From: Eubacterium sp. | GTDB lineage: Bacteria > Bacillota > Clostridia > Oscillospirales > Acutalibacteraceae | NCBI GenBank assembly: GCA_017543415.1 | Contig: JAFYGD010000121.1 | Span: forward strand, 1 to 13,183 | Length of the DNA stretch: 13,183 nt | Reading direction: 5' to 3' | Part shown: piece after piece, positions 1-5,554 of the stretch | Layout: the number at the start of each line of letters is the position of its first letter | Numbering within the stretch: position 1 is the stretch's first letter | Notes under the pieces: generated by a model | What the model was told of the DNA's origin: nothing | The model's database searches: none | Seen by the model: the letters and a program-made list of their open reading frames with translations, nothing else | Translations under genes and position numbers: made by a program

Positions 1-156
1 GTTGGTGTTCTTATGTTTGTAACAATCGTTATTTCGCTTATTGCCGCGGTCATAATTTACCGCGATCTGTTCTTCCCGGTAATAAAGGGAATCGGCAAAA
101 AATCAAAGAAAGCTGCTCCCGCCGAAACAGAAGAGAGCACTCAGGAGGAAGAATAA
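1..156 (+). CDS. C-terminal end of an unknown membrane protein (5' cut by window)
   Basis: Frame 1 is open from the first base to TAA at 154-156, giving the last 51 residues of a longer protein. The visible part begins with one hydrophobic segment (about residues 1-20, VGVLMFVTIVISLIAAVIIY). A basic stretch KGIGKKSKK follows, then an acidic, alanine-rich tail ending ESTQEEE. Under the positive-inside rule this tail is probably cytoplasmic, so the protein ends with a C-terminal membrane span. No family can be named from this fragment. Its stop lies 3 bases before the next ATG, and the ribosome binding site of the next gene is inside its last codons, so the two are very likely co-transcribed. 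The start and any promoter are outside the window. Confidence 0.75.
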   Translation, partial: VGVLMFVTIVISLIAAVIIYRDLFFPVIKGIGKKSKKAAPAETEESTQEEE

Positions 157-159
157 TCA

Positions 160-1281
160 ATGAAAAAAGTTTTATCTGTTATAGCGCTGACTCTTGTGAT
201 TGTTTTTGCTTTATCGGCAGTCCCCTTTAACGCGGGCAGACTCTTTGCTCCCGCCACAGAGGCGGCAGCAGAGGAAGACGGAGTCCTGCTGACTCTTGAG
301 CTCTGGAGCGATACGCATATCGGCTCCGGCAACGCTCTTCACTTCCTCGAAAACGGTGTTGAAGTTCTCAATTCAGAATCGAAACACGCTGACGGTATAA
401 TTGTTTCGGGCGACCTCTCAAACGGCGGATACGCGGACGAATACCGTGACTTTTATAATACAATGGCAAAAGTCGAAGGCTCAAAAGTCGTGACCGCAAA
501 CGGTAACCACGACTACGGTCAGACCAAGTCCCATGAAGAGCGCAGACCCGTTGCAATCCGCTACCGCAACGAGTGCGTCGGCGTAGATTCAACCAAGGAT
601 TATTACAGCACCGATATCAACGGTTATAAAGTTATCGTCCTGGGCGACGAGGGCACCAAGCCCAACAGCGCGGTTATCAGCGACACTCAGCTGAGCTGGC
701 TGGGCGAAGAGCTCGCCGAAGGCGCAAAGGACGGAAAACCCTGCTTTGTAGTCTGCCATTGGCCCCTCAAGGGCGACCACGGCGAATGGTTCCTCTGGCC
801 GATTATCCCCGGAGGCCATATAGATTCCTCTTCCACCAGAAAAATCAGATCGATGATGGAGCATTACAGCAACGTATTCTTTATCAGCGGCCATCTTCAC
901 GCCGGCCTCAACGGCGAGTTCGCGCGCAGATTCTTCAATTCGGGCTGTGTCAAGGAGAAAAACGGCGTCACATATATAAGCGTTCCCTCTTTCGGCCAGG
1001 GCAACCGCTTCGGCATCAGGGATAAAGGAACGGGAATGCATGTCACTCTGACCAAAGACAAGCTTCTCATCGAGGGTAAGAATTATCTTACGGGACGCAA
1101 CTATGAAGGCTATGTCTATGAAATCGGCGTCAACAATTACAATCCCGAAACCGTGCCCGCCGATCCTGCGGATCCCGTTACTCCCGTAACTCCTGAAAAC
1201 CCCGATTCTCCCGAAACTGTTAATCTGCCTGACGAGACCGTTATTCCCGAATCCGCGGATAATAAACAGGAAGCAGCATAA
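160..1281 (+). CDS. Secreted calcineurin-like metallophosphoesterase
   Basis: Predicted 373-residue exported phosphoesterase of the calcineurin-like (Metallophos, PF00149) superfamily, which hydrolyses phosphomono- or diesters with a two-metal centre; the substrate is unknown. Residues 1 to about 35 form a Sec-type signal peptide: MKK, then a hydrophobic core (VLSVIALTLVIVFALSA), then an Ala-rich region, with no lipobox cysteine. The family motifs are complete and in order: D51-x-H53 (SDTHIG), G84-D85 (SGDLSNGG), G115-N-H-D118 (NGNHDYG), H200 (VVCHWP) and G244-H-L-H247. Residues about 328-365 are a Pro/Asp/Thr-rich tail (NPETVPADPADPVTPVTP), probably a cell-wall or spacer linker; no LPXTG motif or membrane anchor follows. 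The ATG at 160 has AGGAGG at 143-148 and begins a proper signal peptide, which fixes the start. The gene follows the preceding one by 3 bases and ends at a terminator. In the two stretches I counted by hand (661-720 and 781-840) it is 63% and 58% GC. Confidence 0.9.
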   Translation: MKKVLSVIALTLVIVFALSAVPFNAGRLFAPATEAAAEEDGVLLTLELWSDTHIGSGNALHFLENGVEVLNSESKHADGIIVSGDLSNGGYADEYRDFYNTMAKVEGSKVVTANGNHDYGQTKSHEERRPVAIRYRNECVGVDSTKDYYSTDINGYKVIVLGDEGTKPNSAVISDTQLSWLGEELAEGAKDGKPCFVVCHWPLKGDHGEWFLWPIIPGGHIDSSSTRKIRSMMEHYSNVFFISGHLHAGLNGEFARRFFNSGCVKEKNGVTYISVPSFGQGNRFGIRDKGTGMHVTLTKDKLLIEGKNYLTGRNYEGYVYEIGVNNYNPETVPADPADPVTPVTPENPDSPETVNLPDETVIPESADNKQEAA

Positions 1282-1292
1282 ATATTGCTTTT

Positions 1293-1327
1293 CACAGCCG
1301 CCGTTACAGACGGCTGTGATTATTTTT
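1293..1327 (+). terminator. Rho-independent terminator after the secreted phosphoesterase
   Basis: A perfect 8-bp stem, CACAGCCG (1293-1300) with CGGCTGTG (1311-1318), has a 10-base loop and is followed by the T-rich run ATTATTTTT. It lies 11 bases after the stop codon and directly before the promoter of the next gene, so the two phosphoesterase genes are probably separate transcription units. The T-run is interrupted by an A, so termination may be partial. Confidence 0.75.
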
Positions 1328-1328
1328 A

Positions 1329-1357
1329 TTGCATTTGTTATCTTTACAAGCTATAAT
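1329..1357 (+). promoter_or_regulatory. Sigma-A-type promoter of the tail-anchored phosphoesterase gene
   Basis: TTGCAT (1329-1334), a 17-base spacer and a perfect TATAAT (1352-1357). The predicted transcript starts near 1364, giving a 5' leader of only about 16 bases that is essentially the ribosome binding site. The -35 begins right after the terminator T-run. Confidence 0.75.
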
Positions 1358-1364
1358 TGATATG

Positions 1365-1373
1365 AAAAGGAGG
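1365..1373 (+). promoter_or_regulatory. Ribosome binding site fixing the start of the second phosphoesterase
   Basis: AAAAGGAGG lies 6 bases before ATG 1380. The reading frame is also open further upstream from TTG 1329 and ATG 1362. TTG 1329 is inside the -35 box and ATG 1362 sits at the expected transcript start with no Shine-Dalgarno, so ATG 1380 is chosen. Confidence 0.85.
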
Positions 1374-1379
1374 AATCCT

Positions 1380-3026
1380 ATGAGTAACAGAATTTACGGC
1401 GCGGACAACGCTCCGCTGAAGATTCAGTTTGTAACCGATGTTCATTACTACGCGCGCGAAAACGGAACGGAAGGCCCCGCCTACGAAAAGGAAGAGGCCA
1501 AGAGCCAGCAGGTCATCAAAGACAGCGACCTTGTAATCAAAAAGGGCTTTGATATGCTCTGCGAGGATAACTCGACCGATATAGTCGTAGTCGCCGGCGA
1601 TACTACGCGAAACGGCGAATACACCTCTCACGAGGGGATAATCTCCGCTCTGCGCTCTCTCAAGGAAAGAGGAAAGAAAGTCTATGTCATAACCGCTACC
1701 CACGATTACAGGGGCGACGGCAAGGGCAGGGGCTTCAGCGGCGATGAGGTTATCGGCGTTCCCGCGGTCGCGGACAGACACGATCTCTGGGATATGTATT
1801 ATGAATTCGGCCCGTCAGAAGCGATTTCATATCATAAGGAATCAATGTGCTATGTCGTTCAGCTCGCGCCCGGTTACCGCCTTTTTGCGCTCAATGACGA
1901 TACGAATTACAAGGGCGAAAACGGCGGAGGCTCGGGATTTTCCGACTCCTGCATGGAGTGGATTCTCGAACAGCTTGAGGATGCAAAGAAAAACGACCAG
2001 TTCGTAATCGCAATGACTCACCACCCGATGGTTTCTCCTTCGCCATTCTATTCAATTATCGGTAAGGGCGATATGCAGAAAAACCACGAGGTAACGCGTG
2101 AAGTTTTTGCCGACGCGGGAATTAACGTAATGCTTTCGGGCCATACTCACGTTCACGACGTAAGCTATATTACAACAAAAAAGGGCAACCGCTTTTACGA
2201 CATCGCCTGCGGCGCTTTAATCGGCTGTCCTCCCGCAATGCGTACCGTTACAATAGACCCTAAAAACGCAGAGGTAAGGTACGATACAACGCTTATTGAC
2301 AACGTTCCCGGGCTTGATACGGGCGGAAAATCCTTCCCCGATTATATGAAGGGCTTTTTCTTCGGTATGCTCGGCGGAATTGTTGATTCACTTGCAAACG
2401 ATTATGACCGTTTTACCGAAATGGCGGGCGCTTTTTCCGTTAAGCCCGAAAAGGCGAAAAAGCTAAAACCGATTTTAAAGCCTGCAGGTAAGTTCCTTAA
2501 TAAACTTACTTTCAAAAAGATTTGGAAGCTCTGTAAAAAGGAAAGCGGGCTTTCAAAAGCCGATATTGCGGATATTGCCGATAACAGGGTAGTTGATTTC
2601 GTTCTTGAACTTGTTCAGAATCTTTACTGCGGCGATTCGCCCTACAGCCCCGAAACAAGGGAATACAGGCTTTGCTGCGGCTTCCTTAACGTTATTGACA
2701 GCTTCCTTAATACAATCCATATGCCTATCGGCAAATTCCTTAAGGGTGCAAAAAGCGTGCGTTCGCTTGTAGAGCCTCTCCTGTGGAACAGCGGCTACTG
2801 CGATGCGGAGGGAACCCTTCCGCTTTATCCGCTCTTTGATGAGGAAAACCCGGCGCCTGCGGAAATGTTTGAGGAAAAGACGTTTGAGGATACGGTCAAG
2901 CCGAGCAAAAAGGGTCCGTTTATCCTTGTGCTTTTAATTCTTGCAGTGCTTATCCTGCTTGCGCTTATAGTCGGAATAATCGCGCTTCTTGTTAAGCTGA
3001 TTATACTACTGATAGGCTTGTTATAA
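1380..3026 (+). CDS. Tail-anchored calcineurin-like metallophosphoesterase with altered GNHD motif
   Basis: Predicted 548-residue protein with an N-terminal calcineurin-like phosphoesterase domain (about residues 12-300). Visible motifs are D20-x-H22 (TDVHYY), G73-D74 (VAGDTTRNGE), H214-H215 (MTHHPM) and G254-H-T-H257. The usual GNHD/E motif reads A-T-H-D (106-109), so His and Asp are kept while the metal-binding Asn is Thr. Residues about 300-510 are a Lys-rich region of no recognised family. Residues about 512-548 are very hydrophobic (GPFILVLLILAVLILLALIV and onwards), preceded by KPSKK. With no signal peptide, this suggests a C-terminal membrane anchor with the catalytic domain in the cytoplasm, opposite to the secreted neighbour. 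Substrate unknown. Leucine codons shift from CTC/CTG in the first half to CTT in the second. The start is set by the AGGAGG site and the promoter position. Superfamily call secure; activity uncertain because of the Asn loss. Confidence 0.85.
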   Translation: MSNRIYGADNAPLKIQFVTDVHYYARENGTEGPAYEKEEAKSQQVIKDSDLVIKKGFDMLCEDNSTDIVVVAGDTTRNGEYTSHEGIISALRSLKERGKKVYVITATHDYRGDGKGRGFSGDEVIGVPAVADRHDLWDMYYEFGPSEAISYHKESMCYVVQLAPGYRLFALNDDTNYKGENGGGSGFSDSCMEWILEQLEDAKKNDQFVIAMTHHPMVSPSPFYSIIGKGDMQKNHEVTREVFADAGINVMLSGHTHVHDVSYITTKKGNRFYDIACGALIGCPPAMRTVTIDPKNAEVRYDTTLIDNVPGLDTGGKSFPDYMKGFFFGMLGGIVDSLANDYDRFTEMAGAFSVKPEKAKKLKPILKPAGKFLNKLTFKKIWKLCKKESGLSKADIADIADNRVVDFVLELVQNLYCGDSPYSPETREYRLCCGFLNVIDSFLNTIHMPIGKFLKGAKSVRSLVEPLLWNSGYCDAEGTLPLYPLFDEENPAPAEMFEEKTFEDTVKPSKKGPFILVLLILAVLILLALIVGIIALLVKLIILLIGLL

Positions 3027-3034
3027 AATAATGG

Positions 3035-3063
3035 TTGCATAAACCACAATTTGTTGTTATAAT
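3035..3063 (+). promoter_or_regulatory. Sigma-A-type promoter of the GtrA-like gene
   Basis: TTGCAT (3035-3040), a 17-base spacer and TATAAT (3058-3063), the same two hexamers and spacing as at 1329-1357. Predicted transcript start is near 3070, giving a leader of about 36 bases with AAGGAG at 3092-3097, 8 bases before ATG 3106. The -35 starts 8 bases after the upstream stop codon. No convincing terminator lies between. Confidence 0.75.
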
Positions 3064-3105
3064 ATATATGCTTAATTAAATTTACATAAGTAAGGAGTAG
3101 TAATT

Positions 3106-3738
3106 ATGGCAGATGAAAAGAAAAAGATTTCTCTCGGCGGTATCGATGGTGCAGCTGAGGAAAAAGGCTCATTAGTTAAAACTATATGGCAGTTTGTAAA
3201 GTTCCTTGTAGTAAGCGGTCTTGTAACAATTATTCAGCTTGTACTTGCTAACGTTCTTCCGCTTATCTTTGATAAGGTTACGGCAACAATTCCCGCCTTT
3301 CTTCAGGGAATTTTCAATCCCAGCCTTATTTTTGACCCGTCAACCGACGCAGGCGCTGCACAGATTGCAAAGTACGTTATCGGCGGCGTTGTAACATGGG
3401 GATATCTTCTTCCGTTCTTCCTTTCAAACCTTATTGCTAATATTTACGGTTTCTATCAGAATAAAAAGACAACCTTTAAGTCTGACGCACCGTGGTATAA
3501 CTTTGCTATCTATATCGTACTTATGATAGCTCTTATCCTTTTCTCAACCTGGTTCCAGGGCTGGCTTGTAGGCGTTATTGCAAAGGCTCCGTGGGAGTGG
3601 CTCAACGGTCTTGCAAGAACAATTGCAGGTCTTGCAGCGGGCTTTGTTCAGATGATAGTTCTCTTCCCGATGGAAAAATTCGTTCTCTTAAGGGAAAAGA
3701 AGCCCGAAGGCGAAGCGGCAGAAGAAGCTGCAGAATAA
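3106..3738 (+). CDS. GtrA-like four-helix membrane protein
   Basis: Predicted 210-residue integral membrane protein. After a hydrophilic, charged N-terminus (1-25) come four likely helices: about 29-55, 88-115, 130-157 and 167-190. The segment SNLIANIYGFYQNKKTTF (107-124) resembles the GtrA family signature, in which the end of helix 2 carries N-x-x-x-N-[RK]-x-x-T-F, and WQFVKFLVVSGLVTIIQ (28-44) matches the typical GtrA first helix. GtrA-type proteins (PF04138) are thought to help move lipid-linked sugars across the membrane for cell-surface glycosylation. This one is longer than the usual 120-150 residues because of an extended loop after helix 1 (about 56-87) and an acidic tail (EGEAAEEAAE). 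No glycosyltransferase gene lies next to it, so its partner and substrate are unknown. It has its own promoter and terminator and may be monocistronic. Confidence 0.65.
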   Translation: MADEKKKISLGGIDGAAEEKGSLVKTIWQFVKFLVVSGLVTIIQLVLANVLPLIFDKVTATIPAFLQGIFNPSLIFDPSTDAGAAQIAKYVIGGVVTWGYLLPFFLSNLIANIYGFYQNKKTTFKSDAPWYNFAIYIVLMIALILFSTWFQGWLVGVIAKAPWEWLNGLARTIAGLAAGFVQMIVLFPMEKFVLLREKKPEGEAAEEAAE

Positions 3739-3754
3739 TTAATAGTTTTGTAGG

Positions 3755-3786
3755 GGGAGGGTCTCCGAACCCTCCCGTTCTTTTTT
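3755..3786 (+). terminator. Rho-independent terminator after the GtrA-like gene
   Basis: Stem GGGAGGGT (3755-3762) with ACCCTCCC (3769-3776), loop CTCCGA, then GTTC and TTTTTT (3781-3786). It is a strong, GC-rich 8-bp hairpin with a uridine tract. The same arm sequence recurs in the terminator at 7203-7228. Confidence 0.9.
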
Positions 3787-3813
3787 AGCGTTTTTTATGG
3801 AGAGTATGTATTA

Positions 3814-4590
3814 ATGAAATCGTATATTGATAAGCTTTTACACAGCGAAAACAGCCCGAAGAAGTGGGAGCTTGCAATCTGGTGGGTTGCAAGAAGCGTT
3901 CTTATTGCAACGCTTGTTCACGCAATTTTCTTTAACCACGCTGAAGACCATACAAAAATGGCGCTTCAGGTTGCGGGTAACTTCATAGGTCAGTTCGTTT
4001 GGGAAATATTAATGATGTTCCCCAAAAAGAGCTTTTTAAATAAGCTTCCCGCATATATTCAGGATATCAGCGCACCCGCTTTAATCGGCGGAAGTCTTTT
4101 CGGCGCATATCTCAATTTCTACTACAGCGCTCCCGTGCTTGATATTGTAATGCATGCAGTAGGCGGCGTTGCCTGTACTTTAATAGGCTATGAAATTTTC
4201 ACTGCCATGGAAAAACGCGATATTGAAAGAGGAGACGGTACTTCAAGCGTTGCAATTATTGTTTTCGGCGCTATGTGCTTCTCTTTTGTTGCAGGTAATG
4301 CGTGGGAGCTTTTTGAATTCACCGCAGACCAGCTCAATCCCGTTGCGCCCGGTGATGCGCAGCACTGGTCATATGACCTTGCCGTTCAGGCTATTGAGGA
4401 AGCAAAGGCTCTCGGTAAAACCATCGACCTCCCGAATTTTATCGCTCACCGTGACCCTGTAAGATACGGTGTAATTGATACTATGGAGGATATGATTTGC
4501 AATACCGTCGGCGGTTTTATCGGTTGGGTAATCCTTAAATTTGTTCCTTATCACCATATGGACAGAAAGAAAGCAAAAGTAAATAAATAA
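3814..4590 (+). CDS. Multi-pass membrane protein resembling DUF2238/YjdF
   Basis: Predicted 258-residue membrane protein with about five or six hydrophobic segments (near 22-40, 50-68, 87-105, 108-130, 146-165 and 228-245). Conserved-looking polar residues sit in or next to the helices: D110-x3-H114-x2-G117, W164-E165-x2-E168-x3-D172 (NAWELFEFTAD), and D222-T-M-x-D226 followed by N230 and GG. This order (D..H..G, WE..E...D, DTx.D...G) is like that of the DUF2238/YjdF inner-membrane family, whose function is unknown. The match is from memory of the pattern, so the family name is tentative. A stretch of about 50 residues rich in Asp, His and Ala (173-220) separates the last two motifs. ATG 3814 is preceded by GGAGAG at 3799-3804. 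No clear promoter lies between the upstream terminator and the start, so expression may depend on read-through. Confidence 0.6.
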   Translation: MKSYIDKLLHSENSPKKWELAIWWVARSVLIATLVHAIFFNHAEDHTKMALQVAGNFIGQFVWEILMMFPKKSFLNKLPAYIQDISAPALIGGSLFGAYLNFYYSAPVLDIVMHAVGGVACTLIGYEIFTAMEKRDIERGDGTSSVAIIVFGAMCFSFVAGNAWELFEFTADQLNPVAPGDAQHWSYDLAVQAIEEAKALGKTIDLPNFIAHRDPVRYGVIDTMEDMICNTVGGFIGWVILKFVPYHHMDRKKAKVNK

Positions 4591-4596
4591 TTTCCC

Positions 4597-4625
4597 TTGA
4601 CAAACGCTTAATGTTGTGGTAATAT
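4597..4625 (+). promoter_or_regulatory. Promoter of the infC-rpmI-rplT operon
   Basis: A perfect -35 TTGACA (4597-4602), 17-base spacer and -10 TAATAT (4620-4625). The transcript should start near 4632, giving a leader of about 140 bases. The hexamers are the best in the window, as expected for a ribosomal-protein operon. The -10 lies inside a near-perfect 22-base dyad and the spacer holds one arm of a 10-bp inverted repeat, described separately. Confidence 0.85.
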
Positions 4626-4671
4626 ATTCCCACAATAAAGCAGAACGCTCCCGTTCTCCCCTTAAGCGTTT
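4602..4671. repeat. 10-bp inverted repeat bracketing the infC promoter and early leader
   Basis: AAACGCTTAA (4602-4611) and TTAAGCGTTT (4662-4671) are exact reverse complements. The left arm begins at the last base of the -35 box; the right arm is about 30 bases into the transcript. RNA starting at the predicted +1 would hold only the right arm, so a hairpin needs an upstream-initiated transcript. Otherwise the repeat acts in DNA or is incidental. Confidence 0.6.
4614..4635. repeat. 22-base dyad centred on the infC -10 box
   Basis: Left half TTGTGGTAATA (4614-4624) and right half TATTCCCACAA (4625-4635) pair at 10 of 11 positions; the only mismatch is T4620/C4629. The -10 hexamer is in the middle. 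The geometry is that of an operator for a dimeric repressor, but no regulator is identified. Part of it could instead form an RNA hairpin in read-through transcripts. Confidence 0.5.
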
Positions 4672-4757
4672 AGTAAAAAGGGCAATACTTATTAGTTAAT
4701 TCGGTAAGTACGGGCGGACTGCGTTCGTACTTATTTTATTTTCTTTAATAAGAAAGG
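4632..4757 (+). ncRNA. Structured 5' leader of infC, probable L20-type leader
   Basis: In Firmicutes the infC-rpmI-rplT mRNA leader is bound by ribosomal protein L20, which causes premature termination when L20 is in excess. This leader has the expected features. A hairpin AGAACG (4642-4647)/CGTTCT (4652-4657) competes with AACGCT (4644-4649)/AGCGTT (4665-4670). TACTTA (4686-4691) can pair with TAAGTA (4705-4710), the 5' arm of the leader terminator. These mutually exclusive pairings suggest a terminator/antiterminator switch. Assignment to the L20 class rests on position and layout; no covariance search was possible. End points are approximate. Confidence 0.6.
4705..4746 (+). terminator. Leader terminator (attenuator) upstream of infC
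   Basis: Stem TAAGTACG (4705-4712) with CGTACTTA (4726-4733), extendable by G-T pairs, then the T-rich run TTTTATTTTCTTT. It ends about 25 bases before the infC start, so it would act inside the leader as a conditional terminator. Its 5' arm can instead pair with TACTTA at 4686-4691. Confidence 0.7.
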
Positions 4758-4764
4758 TAAGGTG
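4758..4764 (+). promoter_or_regulatory. Ribosome binding site that favours an AUC start for infC
   Basis: TAAGGTG matches the ends of the consensus Shine-Dalgarno TAAGGAGGTG, and the AAGG core lies 8 bases before ATC 4771. An AAAGG at 4753-4757 lies only 4 bases before the alternative GTG 4762, which itself overlaps TAAGGTG. Spacing therefore favours ATC. Confidence 0.55.
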
Positions 4765-4770
4765 TTTTTT

Positions 4771-5295
4771 ATCAGTAAAGATGCTCCCCAGCTCAACGGC
4801 GAAATTAAGGATAATGAAGTCCGCGTAATTTCCGATACAGGCGAACAGCTTGGTATTATGAGCGCAAAGGACGCCCAGAAGCTTGCAGATGCAAAGGGTG
4901 TGGACCTTGTTAAAATTGCGCCTCAGGCAAAGCCGCCGGTTGTAAAAATAATGGATTATTCAAAGTTCCGTTATGAGCAGTCTAAGCGTGAAAAGGAAAA
5001 CCGTAAAAAACAGAAAACAGTTGAAACAAAGGAAATCCGCCTTTCAATCAATATTGACATCGGCGATTTCAACACCAAGGTAAACCAGGCAAGGAAGTTC
5101 CTTACAAAGGGCGATAAGGTAAAGGTATCAATCCGCCTTCGCGGCCGTGAAATGGCTCATGCCGACCTTGCTGAAAATAACTGTATCCGTTTTGCGGAAG
5201 AGCTTAGCGAAGAGGCAAATATTGATAAAAAGCCAAAGCTTGAGGGCAGGCAGGTGCTTATGTTCCTCAGCCCCAAGGTTCAAAAAAGTAATTAA
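4771..5295 (+). CDS. infC: Translation initiation factor IF-3
   Basis: IF-3 binds the 30S subunit, keeps 50S away and rejects wrong start codons and initiator tRNA mismatches. The 174-residue product has the N-terminal domain (to about residue 75, with NEVRVISDTGEQLGIMS and IAPQAKPPVVKIMDYSKFRY), a Lys-rich linker (SKREKENRKKQKTVETKEIR) and the C-terminal domain (DFNTKVNQARKFLTKGDKVK, RGREMAH, PKLEGRQVLMFLSPK). Length fits the usual 170-180. The chosen start is ATC 4771, giving (M)SKDAPQLNGEI, which matches the SKD beginning of Bacillus-type IF-3 and has a well-spaced ribosome binding site. A GTG at 4762 in the same frame would add three residues. Known infC genes often use AUU-type starts, so that IF-3 limits its own synthesis. 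It is first in the infC-rpmI-rplT operon, 19 bases before rpmI. The gene call is secure; the start is less so. Confidence 0.97.
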   Translation: MSKDAPQLNGEIKDNEVRVISDTGEQLGIMSAKDAQKLADAKGVDLVKIAPQAKPPVVKIMDYSKFRYEQSKREKENRKKQKTVETKEIRLSINIDIGDFNTKVNQARKFLTKGDKVKVSIRLRGREMAHADLAENNCIRFAEELSEEANIDKKPKLEGRQVLMFLSPKVQKSN

Positions 5296-5314
5296 TTTAA
5301 CGGAGGAATAAATT

Positions 5315-5512
5315 ATGCCTAAAATTAAGACACACAGCGGCGCAAAAAAGCGTTTTAAGAAGACAAAGAACGGTCAGGTTAAGCGTTCCCACGCCTACAC
5401 CTCTCATATTCTTACCAAAAAGTCAACCAAGCGTAAGAGAAATCTTCGCAAGCAGGTTGTTGCTGACGTAACAAATCAGAAGCAGTTAAAGAGCCTTATT
5501 CCCTATAAATAA
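5315..5512 (+). CDS. rpmI: 50S ribosomal protein L35
   Basis: A 65-residue, very basic protein of the large ribosomal subunit, of normal family length. It starts [20 protein letters not shown] and contains the conserved [23 protein letters not shown] block (22-44), both typical of L35. GGAGGA at 5302-5307 lies 7 bases before ATG 5315, so the start is clear. It sits between infC and rplT, the order conserved in most bacteria, and shares their promoter and leader. In related operons L20 controls rpmI and rplT together. Confidence 0.98.
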   Translation: MPKIKTHSGAKKRFKKTKNGQVKRSHAYTSHILTKKSTKRKRNLRKQVVADVTNQKQLKSLIPYK

Positions 5513-5554
5513 TAGGTAAGGCTGTTCAGTATATCGAAAGAGAGGTAAAATATT

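Noticed and set aside
589-1041. 150-codon open frame on the minus strand inside the secreted phosphoesterase gene
   Set aside because: The + strand gene shows a signal peptide and all family motifs. The antisense frame has no recognised domain and looks like a by-product of GC-rich codon use.
1329-1379. Longer start (TTG 1329 or ATG 1362) for the tail-anchored phosphoesterase
   Set aside because: TTG 1329 lies in the -35 box and ATG 1362 at the expected transcript start without a ribosome binding site. AAAAGGAGG fits ATG 1380.
1344-1781. 145-codon open frame on the minus strand over the second phosphoesterase
   Set aside because: It covers the conserved DxH and GD motifs of the real gene and has no family features of its own.
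3032-3046. Hairpin TGGTT/AACCA after the second phosphoesterase as a terminator
   Set aside because: The stem has only 5 bp and no T-run follows. It overlaps the -35 region of the next promoter.
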